Shown here piece after piece: positions 1 through 7,353 of a stretch of DNA of 64,000 nucleotides; positions within the stretch are counted from its first letter, which is position 1; every line of letters starts with the position of its first letter. This DNA is from Thioalkalivibrio sp. ALJ3 (lineage in GTDB: Bacteria > Pseudomonadota > Gammaproteobacteria > Ectothiorhodospirales > Ectothiorhodospiraceae): positions 186,001 through 250,000 of the forward strand of contig NZ_KB897907.1 of the NCBI RefSeq assembly GCF_000377205.1. The letters are read 5' to 3'. The position numbers were made by a program, and so were the translations under genes. The notes beneath the pieces were generated by a model. It had not been told where the DNA came from. It did no database searches and saw only the letters and a program-made list of their open reading frames with translations.

Positions 1-23
1 CACCAGACGACAAGGAGCACGAC

Positions 24-248
24 ATGGAGGCCACACTGAAGGACGGGACCCTGACCCTGAAGATCGACAAGAAGACCGCCGAGAGCATCGCGGAGAACAT
101 CACCGAGCTTGAGGGCGAGATCAGCAACGGGGCGCGCGCGCTCGGCTCCGTACTGCAGCAGGGCGTCTACGAGCTGGGGAACGAATTCCGCCAGCCGCCG
201 CATGCCTTCGACGAGCACGCGCCCAAGCAGCCATCGATCGAGGACTGA
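24..248 (+). CDS. Small hypothetical protein (74 aa)
   Basis: A 74-residue soluble, acidic protein that I do not recognise. It starts at an ATG preceded by the purine-rich AAGGAGCACGAC, a good ribosome binding site. There is no signal peptide or membrane segment. The next small gene follows 44 bases later on the same strand and is also acidic and Glu-rich, so the two are probably co-transcribed, possibly with genes left of the window. No function is assigned. Confidence 0.6.
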   Translation: MEATLKDGTLTLKIDKKTAESIAENITELEGEISNGARALGSVLQQGVYELGNEFRQPPHAFDEHAPKQPSIED

Positions 249-292
249 TCCGAGCCCTCTCGCACGTACACGGAACCCGCAAGGAGGACACC

Positions 293-496
293 ATGCACCT
301 GGAAAAAGCCGAAAACGGCGAACTGGTGATCACAATGCCGGAGGCGGAGGCCTCCGATACCCTGGCCACGCTGAAAAAGCGCGCCGATGAACTGGACGAA
401 TGCGAAGAACTGACCGAGGCCCTGGAAGAGGCCGGGATCCAGTTGCCCACGCAGCCCGATCACATACGGCACGAGTACATGCCTCCGGCGGACTAA
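293..496 (+). CDS. Small hypothetical protein (67 aa)
   Basis: A 67-residue acidic protein, mostly predicted helix, with a central Lys/Glu-rich stretch (LKKRADELDECEELTEALEE). The upstream AAGGAGGACACC is a strong ribosome binding site for this ATG. It has one Cys and no membrane segment. It follows another small acidic gene and ends just before a hairpin terminator. Family and function unknown. Confidence 0.6.
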   Translation: MHLEKAENGELVITMPEAEASDTLATLKKRADELDECEELTEALEEAGIQLPTQPDHIRHEYMPPAD

Positions 497-510
497 CCAC
501 GCGATATACG

Positions 511-534
511 ACCCGGCCCGTCCCCGGGCCGGGT
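511..534. terminator. Bidirectional hairpin terminator
   Basis: Perfect 10-bp GC-rich stem ACCCGGCCCG / CGGGCCGGGT with a 4-base loop. It sits between the convergent small gene ending at 496 and the STAS gene ending at 542. The T run is weak (GTTTCC on the + strand). Confidence 0.6.
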
Positions 535-541
535 GTTTCCG

Positions 542-877
542 TCAAGCGTTGACGCGCTCCACCGCCCCGCGGGGGTCATCGCACACCTCGAGGATGGTCA
601 GGAAACCGCTGATCTCGAACACCTCGCGTATCGGATCCCCGATCTCGCACAACACCAGTCGCCCCCCGTTCTGCTTGATCTTCTTCGCGGTCATCAGCAT
701 CACCCGCAGCCCCGCGCTGGAGATGTAGTCGACATCACCGAACCGAATCACCAGCGAAGGGTGTTCCTCCATCCGCTGGAACAGATGGGCCTCGAATTCC
801 GGCGACGTATTGCTGTCCAGGCGACCGGCCGGACTGACGACCAGCACGCCGTCGATCGTCTCTTCGTTGACTTGCAT
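542..877 (-). CDS. STAS-domain anti-sigma factor antagonist (RsbV/SpoIIAA-like)
   Basis: A single STAS domain of 111 residues. The signature DVDYISSAGLRVM (about residues 48-60) holds the serines (S53/S54) that in RsbV/SpoIIAA-type proteins are phosphorylated by the partner kinase. I chose the start MQVNEET at 877. The open frame extends 16 codons upstream to 925, but the STAS fold begins here. The gene lies 67 bases downstream of, and on the same strand as, an HATPase anti-sigma factor-like gene, the usual pairing for a partner-switching module. No sigma factor or PP2C phosphatase lies nearby, so the output is unknown. Confidence 0.85.
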   Translation of the reverse strand: MQVNEETIDGVLVVSPAGRLDSNTSPEFEAHLFQRMEEHPSLVIRFGDVDYISSAGLRVMLMTAKKIKQNGGRLVLCEIGDPIREVFEISGFLTILEVCDDPRGAVERVNA

Positions 878-944
878 CGGTTCGCTTTGCCTGTGTTGTG
901 TTGAGTGGATCTCTCGTCCCGCCACTCGCCCAGCGGCAATCGGA

Positions 945-1361
945 TCAGACCGGCTGCTTGCGCAGGGTCAGGCGATTGACGCCATCGGCGGAGTGATAGT
1001 CGATCTCGTCCATCAGCGTCTTCATGAAGTGGATCCCCAGCCCGCCGACCTGACGCGACTCGATATCACCGTCGAGCTGGGCCTCGGGGGCATCGGTCAG
1101 CGGATTGAAGGCCTGGCCATCGTCGGTGACCGTGATCGTCAGTCCGTCGTCCGCCTTGCACAGATTCACCTCGATCGTGTGCTCCGCCTCATCATCGAAG
1201 GCATAGGTGATCAGATTGGTCAGCCACTCGTCCAGCACCAGATTGATCGGGTAGACCGAGGACATCGAAATCCCCGCCTCCTCGCAGAACGCTTCCACCT
1301 GCTCGGCCAGGTGCGGGATCTCCCGCAATTCAGTCCGGATCCGGAAAGCCCGCTGCATCAT
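945..1361 (-). CDS. Anti-sigma factor-type serine kinase (RsbW-like HATPase)
   Basis: A 138-residue GHKL ATPase domain without sensor or histidine-phosphotransfer parts, as in RsbW/SpoIIAB. The N box is LDEWLTNLITYAF (E45, N49), the G1 box is VTDDGQAF (about 78-85) and the G2 box is VGGLGIHFM (about 105-113). In this family the protein binds a target (often a sigma factor) and phosphorylates its STAS antagonist, here encoded immediately downstream. The upstream gene is the Nfu-type protein, 42 bases away, so the pair may share the sdh-side transcript. The target is not identifiable. Confidence 0.85.
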   Translation of the reverse strand: MMQRAFRIRTELREIPHLAEQVEAFCEEAGISMSSVYPINLVLDEWLTNLITYAFDDEAEHTIEVNLCKADDGLTITVTDDGQAFNPLTDAPEAQLDGDIESRQVGGLGIHFMKTLMDEIDYHSADGVNRLTLRKQPV

Positions 1362-1403
1362 GCACTCCCTGATGGCGACCGACGCACGGACCGCCCCGTC
1401 GAA

Positions 1404-1817
1404 TCAAAAGGTGTTCGCGACGCTTGCCACGCCCGGCGCGCGCGAGCGCACCAGGCGCTCGACCACGTTCTTCAGGTCCAGCGTCGAACGCGGACACCCC
1501 ACGCAGGCCCCCTTGAGCCGCACACGCACAGTGCGCCCGTCGAGCTCCACGAACTCGATATCGCCGCCGTCCTGCATCAGGATGCGACGCGCCTCCTCGA
1601 CAGCCGCGCGCACCGCGTCCTCGTCGATCGGCCCGTCCGCCGGGACATCGGCGGCCTCGCGCTCGGCGAAGGTCTGTGCCCGATCCAGGCGCAGTGCCAG
1701 TTCCGGATCGAGCTCCTCGATCGCGTCCAGCTCGTCCTCGCTGTACACATGATCCGGGTCGTCGTTCAGCAGGTGGGAGACATCCACCATCACCTGAGCC
1801 TTGTCGGGTCCCGCCAT
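1404..1817 (-). CDS. NifU C-terminal (Nfu-type) Fe-S scaffold protein
   Basis: 137 residues: an acidic N-terminal half of unknown fold, then a NifU C-terminal domain (about 66-137) with GACVGCPR. The two cysteines C105 and C108 form the CxxC that binds an Fe-S cluster in this family. Such proteins carry or repair clusters for apoproteins, and the sdhB product upstream would be a plausible client. I place the start at the ATG at 1817 because GGAGGACCGACG precedes it at good spacing. The reading frame nevertheless stays open upstream to 2357 through a YgfX-like domain, so a 317-residue fusion cannot be excluded. Confidence 0.8.
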   Translation of the reverse strand: MAGPDKAQVMVDVSHLLNDDPDHVYSEDELDAIEELDPELALRLDRAQTFAEREAADVPADGPIDEDAVRAAVEEARRILMQDGGDIEFVELDGRTVRVRLKGACVGCPRSTLDLKNVVERLVRSRAPGVASVANTF

Positions 1818-2357
1818 CGTCGGTCCTCCGCGTGATCGCATTCGCGCCAGTATAGCAACGGCCCGTTCCCGACCGGCCCGAAGCCGCACGCGCCAACCGG
1901 ATTCCGGTGGCGCGACCGGCGGCCAGCGCAGGCGGACCCGCATCCGCCGCAGATCATCGCGATCCATGCGCGCGGCATGCAGCCAGAGCCGCATCAATCG
2001 GCCGCCGTCCCGCTCGCGCAGCACCAGCAGGACCATCCCGGCCAGCACCCGGCTGTCGGGCAACAATTCGACCCACGTCACCTGCTCCTGGCGCAGACCC
2101 TCGAGTGTCGCCACCCAGGTATCCCCCTCCGGCGTCTGTCCCAGCCAGACCCAGCCCGGTGCCACAGCACGGCGCTGCCACCACCAGCCAACCGCCGCCA
2201 GGCCCCAGACCGGCAGCAGCATCCACAAGGGGCTGTAGACCAGCACAAACCCGGAGACGGCGAGGACCAGCAGGATCTGCCCGGCTAGCGTCAGCCGTGG
2301 CAGAACGGAGTCAGGGTGCAGTCTCAGCCGCAGCGGCGGCGCGGATCGCCGGGACAA
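1818..2357 (-). CDS. YgfX/CptA-like membrane protein, in frame with the Nfu gene and without its own stop
   Basis: 180 codons from MSRRSAPPLRL at 2357. Two hydrophobic segments (about residues 24-42 and 44-60) are followed by a soluble domain rich in Trp, Arg and Leu. Size, topology and position directly after sdhE match YgfX (CptA), the inner-membrane partner encoded with SdhE in gammaproteobacteria. The start overlaps the end of sdhE by 47 bases. No stop codon separates this segment from the downstream Nfu domain, so the full open frame is 1404-2357 (317 aa). Either this is a true YgfX-Nfu fusion with an internal Nfu start, or ygfX has lost its stop. The family call rests mainly on context. 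Confidence 0.6.
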
Positions 2358-2565
2358 GCCGGGCTATTCCGTCATCCACCGTGGTCTGGCGACCCATGAC
2401 CACATCCAGCAGCACATTGTCGGGGTAGTCGAGCAGGCGCTCGAAGGCATCGCGACCCTCCTGGTCCAGTTGCGCATATCCCTGCGCGAGAAACTGCCCG
2501 AGCAGCCAGTCGTTCTCCAGCATGCCGCGGCGGCAGCGCCAGCGGGTACGGCTGTCGGGTTCCAT
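2311..2565 (-). CDS. sdhE: SdhE, FAD assembly factor 2 for succinate dehydrogenase
   Basis: 84 residues, the usual size of SdhE/CptB. RRGMLENDW (about 12-20) contains the RGxxE motif needed for flavinylation of SdhA. The ATG at 2565 overlaps the sdhB stop as ATGA, so translation is coupled. In the family it binds apo-SdhA in the cytoplasm and promotes covalent FAD attachment. Here it is encoded inside the sdh operon it serves, followed by the ygfX-like frame. Confidence 0.92.
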   Translation of the reverse strand: MEPDSRTRWRCRRGMLENDWLLGQFLAQGYAQLDQEGRDAFERLLDYPDNVLLDVVMGRQTTVDDGIARLVPAIRAAAAAETAP

Positions 2566-3266
2566 CAAAGCGATTTCTTCAGCATGGTGCGGCGAATATC
2601 GCCGATCGCCCGGCTGGGGTTCAGCCCCTTCGGGCAGACCTGGGTGCAGTTCATGATGGTGTGGCAGCGGTAAAGCTTCCAGGCATCGTCCAGCTGTGCC
2701 AGGCGGTGATCGGTGGCCTCGTCGCGGCTGTCCTGGATAAAGCGCGCGGCCTGCAGCAGTGCGGCCGGGCCGAGGAACTTGTCCGGGTTCCACCAGTACG
2801 ACGGGCAGGCGGCGGAACAACAGCCGCACAGGATGCACTCGTACAGTCCGTCCAGTTCTTCACGATCGTCCGGACTCTGCTTGCGTTCGACCTCGGGCTC
2901 AGGGCTGTCGTTGATCAGCCAGGGCTCGGCTCTTCGGTACTGCTCCCAGAAGTTGCCCATGTCCACGATCAGGTCGCGGATCACCGGCATCCCCGGGAAC
3001 GGGCGCAGCGTGACCGGCGCCTCCAGGTCCGCCAGCGGCGTGATGCAGGCCAGGCCGTTCATGCCGTTGATGTTCATGCCGTCGGAACCACAGACCCCGT
3101 GCTGGCAAGAGCGGCGAAAACCCAGGGAATCGTCCTGCTCCTTCAGTAGCAGCAGGGCATCCAGCAGCATCATCCCTGGCTCGACCTGGTCGTCGGGCAG
3201 GGTGAAGCGCTGCATCTTCGGCAGCGTGTCCGTCTCCGGGTTGAAGCGGTAGATCGAGAATTCCAA
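2565..3266 (-). CDS. sdhB: Succinate dehydrogenase iron-sulfur subunit
   Basis: 233 residues. The N-terminal ferredoxin-like domain carries the [2Fe-2S] motif SCQHGVCGSDGM, with Asp in the third ligand position as in E. coli SdhB, and NGLAC. The C-terminal domain carries CILCGCCSAACP and CHTIMNCTQVCPKGL for the [4Fe-4S] and [3Fe-4S] clusters. It passes electrons from SdhA FADH2 to quinone at SdhCD. Its stop overlaps sdhE. A 151-base gap containing a short repeat separates it from sdhA, whereas the other sdh genes overlap. Confidence 0.96.
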   Translation of the reverse strand: MEFSIYRFNPETDTLPKMQRFTLPDDQVEPGMMLLDALLLLKEQDDSLGFRRSCQHGVCGSDGMNINGMNGLACITPLADLEAPVTLRPFPGMPVIRDLIVDMGNFWEQYRRAEPWLINDSPEPEVERKQSPDDREELDGLYECILCGCCSAACPSYWWNPDKFLGPAALLQAARFIQDSRDEATDHRLAQLDDAWKLYRCHTIMNCTQVCPKGLNPSRAIGDIRRTMLKKSL

Positions 3267-3346
3267 TGGTCTCTCCTGTCAGCGTTGCTACAGGTTGCCT
3301 ATTTCAATCCGGGCCCCTGAATCGCCGCATCCTGCCTCGCACAGCC

Positions 3347-3392
3347 CAGGGTGCGCAGGGCGCGTTGAGCCCCGCGAAACGCATCCTACGGC
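3347..3392. repeat. Short GTAGGATGC-type intergenic repeat in the sdhA-sdhB gap
   Basis: On the minus strand the segment begins CCGTAGGATGCGTTTCGCGG and ends GCGCACCCTGGG. It resembles the GTAGGATGC...CACCCTA intergenic repeat seen at 47052-47137. It occupies part of the 151-base gap between sdhA and sdhB (3267-3417). I see no gene there. Confidence 0.4.
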
Positions 3393-3417
3393 CCCGTATT
3401 TCGGCACCGGTCGATGA

Positions 3418-5193
3418 TCAATAGACCCGCTCCTTCGGCGGGAACGAGGCCACGGTGTTCGGCTGGGTACGCACCGGCTTGTAGTCCAGGCTGTCGTCCA
3501 CCAGCGAGTACAGGCTGTGCTTGAGCCAGTGCTGGTCATCACGCTCGGGGAAGTCGATGCGCGAATGCGCCCCGCGGCTCTCCTCGCGCCCCAGCGCGGA
3601 ACGGATGGTCGCGAGCGCGCAGTCCATCAGGTTCTCCAGCTCCATTGCCTCGACCCGCGCGGTGTTAAAGGTGGCCGAGTGGTCGGCAATCACCGCGTGG
3701 TTCAGGCGTTCGCGCAGGGCACGTACCTTCTCCACCCCCTCGCGCATCACCTCGTCGGTGCGGAACACCGAGCAGTGGTCCTCCATTACCTTGCGCAGCT
3801 CCCGCCGGAGCGGCTCGATGCGTTCCGCCGTACCATCGCCCGGGTCCTTGCGGTCCCAGCGTGTGAGCCGTGCCATTGCCCGTTCCACCGCGCCCTCATC
3901 CAGCGGCCGGTGATACCGGTTCTCGGAAAGGTACTCAAGAATGTGATTGGCGGCCGCGCGCCCGAACACGAGGATATCCAGAAGCGAATTGCCGCCGAGG
4001 CGGTTGGCCCCATGCACCGATACACAGGCCGCCTCGCCGGCCGCGTACAGTCCGGGGACTGGATCTTCCGGCGTATCCTTGACCGGCGCGACCACCTGCC
4101 CGAGGCAGTTGGTCGGGATACCGCCCATGCTGTAGTGACAGGTGGGAAACACCGGGATCGGGGCTTCGATCGGGTCGATGCCGAGAAAGGTCATGCTCGC
4201 CTCGCGAATGCCCGGCAACCGGTGGTGAATCGCGTCTGCGCCAAGGTGGCGCAGATCCAGCAATACGTGATCGCGGTTGCGTCCGCAGCCACGGCCTTCG
4301 CGCACCTCGGTGGCAATGGAGCGGCTGACCACGTCGCGCGAGGCCAGGTCCTTCGCCCGCGGGGCATAGCGCTCCATGAAGCGCTCGCCATCGGCGTTGA
4401 CCAGGAACCCGCCCTCGCCGCGCGCACCCTCGGTAATCAGCATCCCGCGCCCGGCGATCCCGGTCGGGTGGAACTGCACGAACTCCATGTCCTCCAGCGG
4501 CACCCCGGCTCGCAGGGCCATCGCCATGCCGTCCCCGGTATTGATCAGGGCGTTGGTGGTGGTGCGGAACAACTGCCCCGCCCCGCCGGTGGCGATCAGC
4601 GTGGTCTTGGCCTCGATCACGATCGGCTCGCCGGTCAGGATCTCGAAGGCCAGCACACCGAGCACGAAGCCCTGTTCGTCACGTAGCAGGTCCACCGCGA
4701 AGTACTCGTCGAAAAAGTGCGTGCGTGCGCGCAGGTTCTGCTGGTACAGCGAATGCAGGATTGCGTGCCCGGTCCGATCGGCCGCCGCACAGGTGCGCGC
4801 CGCCTGAGTCTGGCCAAAGTTCTGGCTCTGCCCGCCGAAGGCACGCTGATAGATATTGCCGTTGTCCAGGCGCGAGAACGGCACGCCGAAGTGATCCAGT
4901 TCGTATACCACCTTGGATGCGGCGCGACACATGTACTCGATCGCGTCCTGATCGCCCAGATAGTCCGAGCCTTTCACGGTGTCGAACATGTGCCAGTGCC
5001 AGGAGTCCGGCAGCACGTTGGCCAGCGCGGCATTCACTCCGCCCTGCGCGGCCACCGTGTGTGAGCGCGTGGGAAACACCTTGGAGACCACCGCGACCTT
5101 GGCATCGCCATTGGACAACTGCAGCGCAGCACGCAGGCCCGCGCCGCCGGCACCGATAATCAGCGCGTCGAATTTGCGCCGGGTCAGGTTCAT
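3418..5193 (-). CDS. sdhA: Succinate dehydrogenase flavoprotein subunit
   Basis: 591 residues. The N-terminal FAD fold IIGAGGAGLRAAL (about 12-24) is followed by TRSHTVAAQGGVNAAL, in which H45 is the expected covalent FAD ligand. HPTGI, and the substrate-region GARGEGGFL and RFMERYAP, are also present, with a helical C-terminal domain. It oxidises succinate to fumarate on the cytoplasmic face. The chosen start MNLTRRKFDA at 5193 overlaps the sdhD stop as ATGA. A 12-codon upstream extension to 5229 is unlikely. Confidence 0.96.
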   Translation of the reverse strand: MNLTRRKFDALIIGAGGAGLRAALQLSNGDAKVAVVSKVFPTRSHTVAAQGGVNAALANVLPDSWHWHMFDTVKGSDYLGDQDAIEYMCRAASKVVYELDHFGVPFSRLDNGNIYQRAFGGQSQNFGQTQAARTCAAADRTGHAILHSLYQQNLRARTHFFDEYFAVDLLRDEQGFVLGVLAFEILTGEPIVIEAKTTLIATGGAGQLFRTTTNALINTGDGMAMALRAGVPLEDMEFVQFHPTGIAGRGMLITEGARGEGGFLVNADGERFMERYAPRAKDLASRDVVSRSIATEVREGRGCGRNRDHVLLDLRHLGADAIHHRLPGIREASMTFLGIDPIEAPIPVFPTCHYSMGGIPTNCLGQVVAPVKDTPEDPVPGLYAAGEAACVSVHGANRLGGNSLLDILVFGRAAANHILEYLSENRYHRPLDEGAVERAMARLTRWDRKDPGDGTAERIEPLRRELRKVMEDHCSVFRTDEVMREGVEKVRALRERLNHAVIADHSATFNTARVEAMELENLMDCALATIRSALGREESRGAHSRIDFPERDDQHWLKHSLYSLVDDSLDYKPVRTQPNTVASFPPKERVY

Positions 5194-5546
5194 GCAAGCC
5201 CCGTTCGAATCAGGAGGTAGAGGGCCCACAGGCCCAGAAAGATGAGCGCACCCGCGCCAAGGGTCAGCACGGTCAGGCGCAGTGCCAGTGGCTTCGCGTA
5301 ATCGAGCACGACATCACGCAGCCCGATCCACGCATGCAACAACAGCAGCACGACAAACAGCGAACTGCCCAGCGCCACAGCCGGGTGCCCGACCACCGCC
5401 ACCCAGGCCGCGTGATCCGCCGGCGGGGCGATCAGGAAATAGCCCAGGGTCACGATCACGAACAGCCCGACATAGACAGCCGTGATGCGCTGCAGCAGCC
5501 AGGCCCCCTGCCCCGACAGCAGCCTCACAGGATCAACCCCAGCCAA
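5190..5546 (-). CDS. sdhD: Succinate dehydrogenase membrane anchor subunit SdhD
   Basis: 118 residues with three hydrophobic helices. LLHAWIGLRDVVLDYAKP holds the His (heme b) and Asp-Tyr (quinone site) positions conserved in SdhD. It overlaps the end of sdhC by 22 bases and the start of sdhA by 4, so the order is sdhC-D-A-B. With SdhC it forms the quinone-reducing membrane domain. Confidence 0.92.
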   Translation of the reverse strand: MAGVDPVRLLSGQGAWLLQRITAVYVGLFVIVTLGYFLIAPPADHAAWVAVVGHPAVALGSSLFVVLLLLHAWIGLRDVVLDYAKPLALRLTVLTLGAGALIFLGLWALYLLIRTGLA

Positions 5547-5905
5547 ACGGCGAATGTGGCGAAGATCGCGGCGTACAGGGCATCACGTGCGGTGCGCAGC
5601 GAGCCCGCCCGGTCCTCGCCCACACCAAATTCCATCAGCAGAAAGCGAATCCCGGCGAACAGGTGATGCAGCAGCCACCACAGGCCGATCAGCAGCAGCG
5701 CCAGCCCAACCGGATGCTGGATGATCGCGGCCACCTGGGCAAAGCCCTCCGGGCTCGACAGCGAGCGATCCAATAGCCACAACAGCACGGGGATGGCGAG
5801 AATCAGGAGAATCCCGGTAATACGGTGCAGGATGGAAACCACGGCATTCAGCGGTAGGCGGATCTTGCGCAGATCCAGGAAAACGGGCCGTGCCGGAGAA
5901 CTCAT
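5525..5905 (-). CDS. sdhC: Succinate dehydrogenase cytochrome b556 subunit SdhC
   Basis: 126 residues from MSSPARPVFLDL at 5905, preceded by GGGGGTGGC. It has three membrane helices. SILHRITGILL (N-terminal Ser/Arg quinone-site motif) and LHHLFAGIRFLLMEFG (heme-ligand His region) match SdhC. A 14-codon longer frame to 5947 would begin with residues unlike the family. It is first in the sdh operon. The 188 bases upstream (5906-6093) separate it from the divergent ygfZ. Confidence 0.92.
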   Translation of the reverse strand: MSSPARPVFLDLRKIRLPLNAVVSILHRITGILLILAIPVLLWLLDRSLSSPEGFAQVAAIIQHPVGLALLLIGLWWLLHHLFAGIRFLLMEFGVGEDRAGSLRTARDALYAAIFATFAVWLGLIL

Positions 5906-6093
5906 GCCACCCCCAAAACCGGATGATAAAAAATGTCGGGCTGACACCCTGCAAGAGGTTCGTCTACTATCGACCCGCTTGGTTCAGCCGGTCGCCCGAC
6001 CTGTGTTGAGCTTACCACCTCAATCCGCCGCCGTGGGTCCCCAAGGCCACAAGCCGAACGGACACACGACGCGCTGCCACGGGAGAGTTTTCG
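5906..6093. promoter_or_regulatory. Divergent intergenic region sdhC / ygfZ
   Basis: 188 bases between two divergent genes, so it must hold promoters for the sdh operon (minus strand) and ygfZ (plus strand). An AT-rich patch GATGATAAAAAATG lies at about 5922-5935 near sdhC. No clear -35/-10 pair or operator can be named. Confidence 0.35.
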
Positions 6094-7140
6094 ATGCGCG
6101 AAGACTGGAAGAATCACCTGATCGACGCCGGGGCCGAGTTCGAGGACGACGACCTCCTGCACTACGGCAACCCCGAGCGCGAACGCCGCATGGCCATCAA
6201 TGGCGAGGTGATCTGCGACCTGTCCCACCGGGGCCTGCTGGAGGTCCGCGGCGAGGATGCGACCGACTTCCTGCAGGGCCAGTTCGGCAACGACATCACC
6301 CAGGTCGATGCCAGCCACAGCCAGATCTCCAGCTATTCCAGCCCGAAGGGGCGCGCCTACGCGGTGTTTCGGGTGCTGCGCACCGCGGACAGCTACCTGC
6401 TGGAGATGCCGGCCGACCGCCTGGAGACGATCGCCAAGCGGCTGCGGATGTTCGTGCTGCGGGCCCATGTGGTAGTCGAACGCGCCGACGACTCGCGCAT
6501 CCACTTCGGGCTTTCCGGCCCCGACGCGGAATCCGAATTGCAAAACGCCCTGGGGGCCTGTCCCGCGAACGTGGACGACGTGGTGGAAAAAGACGGTGTG
6601 ACCATCGTGCGCGTACCCGGGGTGCACCCGCGCTTCGAGTTGTTCGGCGAGTTCGAGCCGATGCGCAACGCCTGGGACAAACTGAACGTGCGCTCGGGCC
6701 CGGTGGGGCCGCGCGAGTGGGCATTGCTCGACATCCTTGCCGGGATGCCGACCGTGGTCGAGGCGACCAGCGAGATGTTCGTGCCGCAGATGCTGAACCT
6801 GCACGCGCTGGGGGCGATCAACTTCGAGAAAGGCTGCTACCCGGGACAGGAGGTAGTGGCCCGCATGCACTACCTCGGCAAGCTGAAGCGACGCATGTTC
6901 CGCCTGGCGATCCATGCCGCGGAGCCGCCGCAGCCGGGCTCGCCGGTGTTTCGCGCCGACGGCAAGCCGGAGCAGTCGGATGGCGAGATCGTGGCCGCGG
7001 AGCTGCACCCGGACGGCCTCTACTCGGCCCTGGCGGTGTTGCAGGTCGCGGCTGCCCAAGGCGAACTGCGCTGGGGGTCACCGGACGGTCCGCCGGCGGA
7101 GGTCGTCGACCTGCCCTACGCGGTACCGGAAGGAGCCTGA
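6094..7140 (+). CDS. ygfZ: Folate-binding protein YgfZ
   Basis: 348 residues of the GcvT-like fold. The family signature KGCYPGQEVVARMHYLG is at about 248-264; its Cys is the conserved YgfZ cysteine. YgfZ proteins bind tetrahydrofolate and support Fe-S cluster enzymes such as MiaB, and here the gene is divergent from the Fe-S-containing sdh operon. A short membrane-protein gene starts 4 bases after its stop. Confidence 0.92.
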   Translation: MREDWKNHLIDAGAEFEDDDLLHYGNPERERRMAINGEVICDLSHRGLLEVRGEDATDFLQGQFGNDITQVDASHSQISSYSSPKGRAYAVFRVLRTADSYLLEMPADRLETIAKRLRMFVLRAHVVVERADDSRIHFGLSGPDAESELQNALGACPANVDDVVEKDGVTIVRVPGVHPRFELFGEFEPMRNAWDKLNVRSGPVGPREWALLDILAGMPTVVEATSEMFVPQMLNLHALGAINFEKGCYPGQEVVARMHYLGKLKRRMFRLAIHAAEPPQPGSPVFRADGKPEQSDGEIVAAELHPDGLYSALAVLQVAAAQGELRWGSPDGPPAEVVDLPYAVPEGA

Positions 7141-7143
7141 TCC

Positions 7144-7308
7144 ATGCGATTCCTGTTCTTCTTTTTCGTCCTGATCCTGCTGGCGCTGTGGGCGGCCTTC
7201 TTCAGCCGCCCCAACAACCCCACGCTGTCCAACTGGCTATACGTGCTGGCCGGGGTCCTCGCCGTGCTGTTCCTGATCGGCTACCTGCGCCTGGACGGGG
7301 TGATATAG
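7144..7308 (+). CDS. Small membrane protein (54 aa), unknown function
   Basis: Begins MRFLFFFFVLILLALWAAFF. It has two hydrophobic helices (about residues 3-20 and 31-47) joined by the polar turn SRPNNPTLSN, ending RLDGVI. The start follows the ygfZ stop by 3 bases after GGAGCCTGATCC, so it is probably translationally coupled. No family recognised. Confidence 0.7.
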   Translation: MRFLFFFFVLILLALWAAFFSRPNNPTLSNWLYVLAGVLAVLFLIGYLRLDGVI

Positions 7309-7353
7309 CGCGGACGCATCACGCAGAGCTCCCTGCGCTATTCGTAGCCCGGG

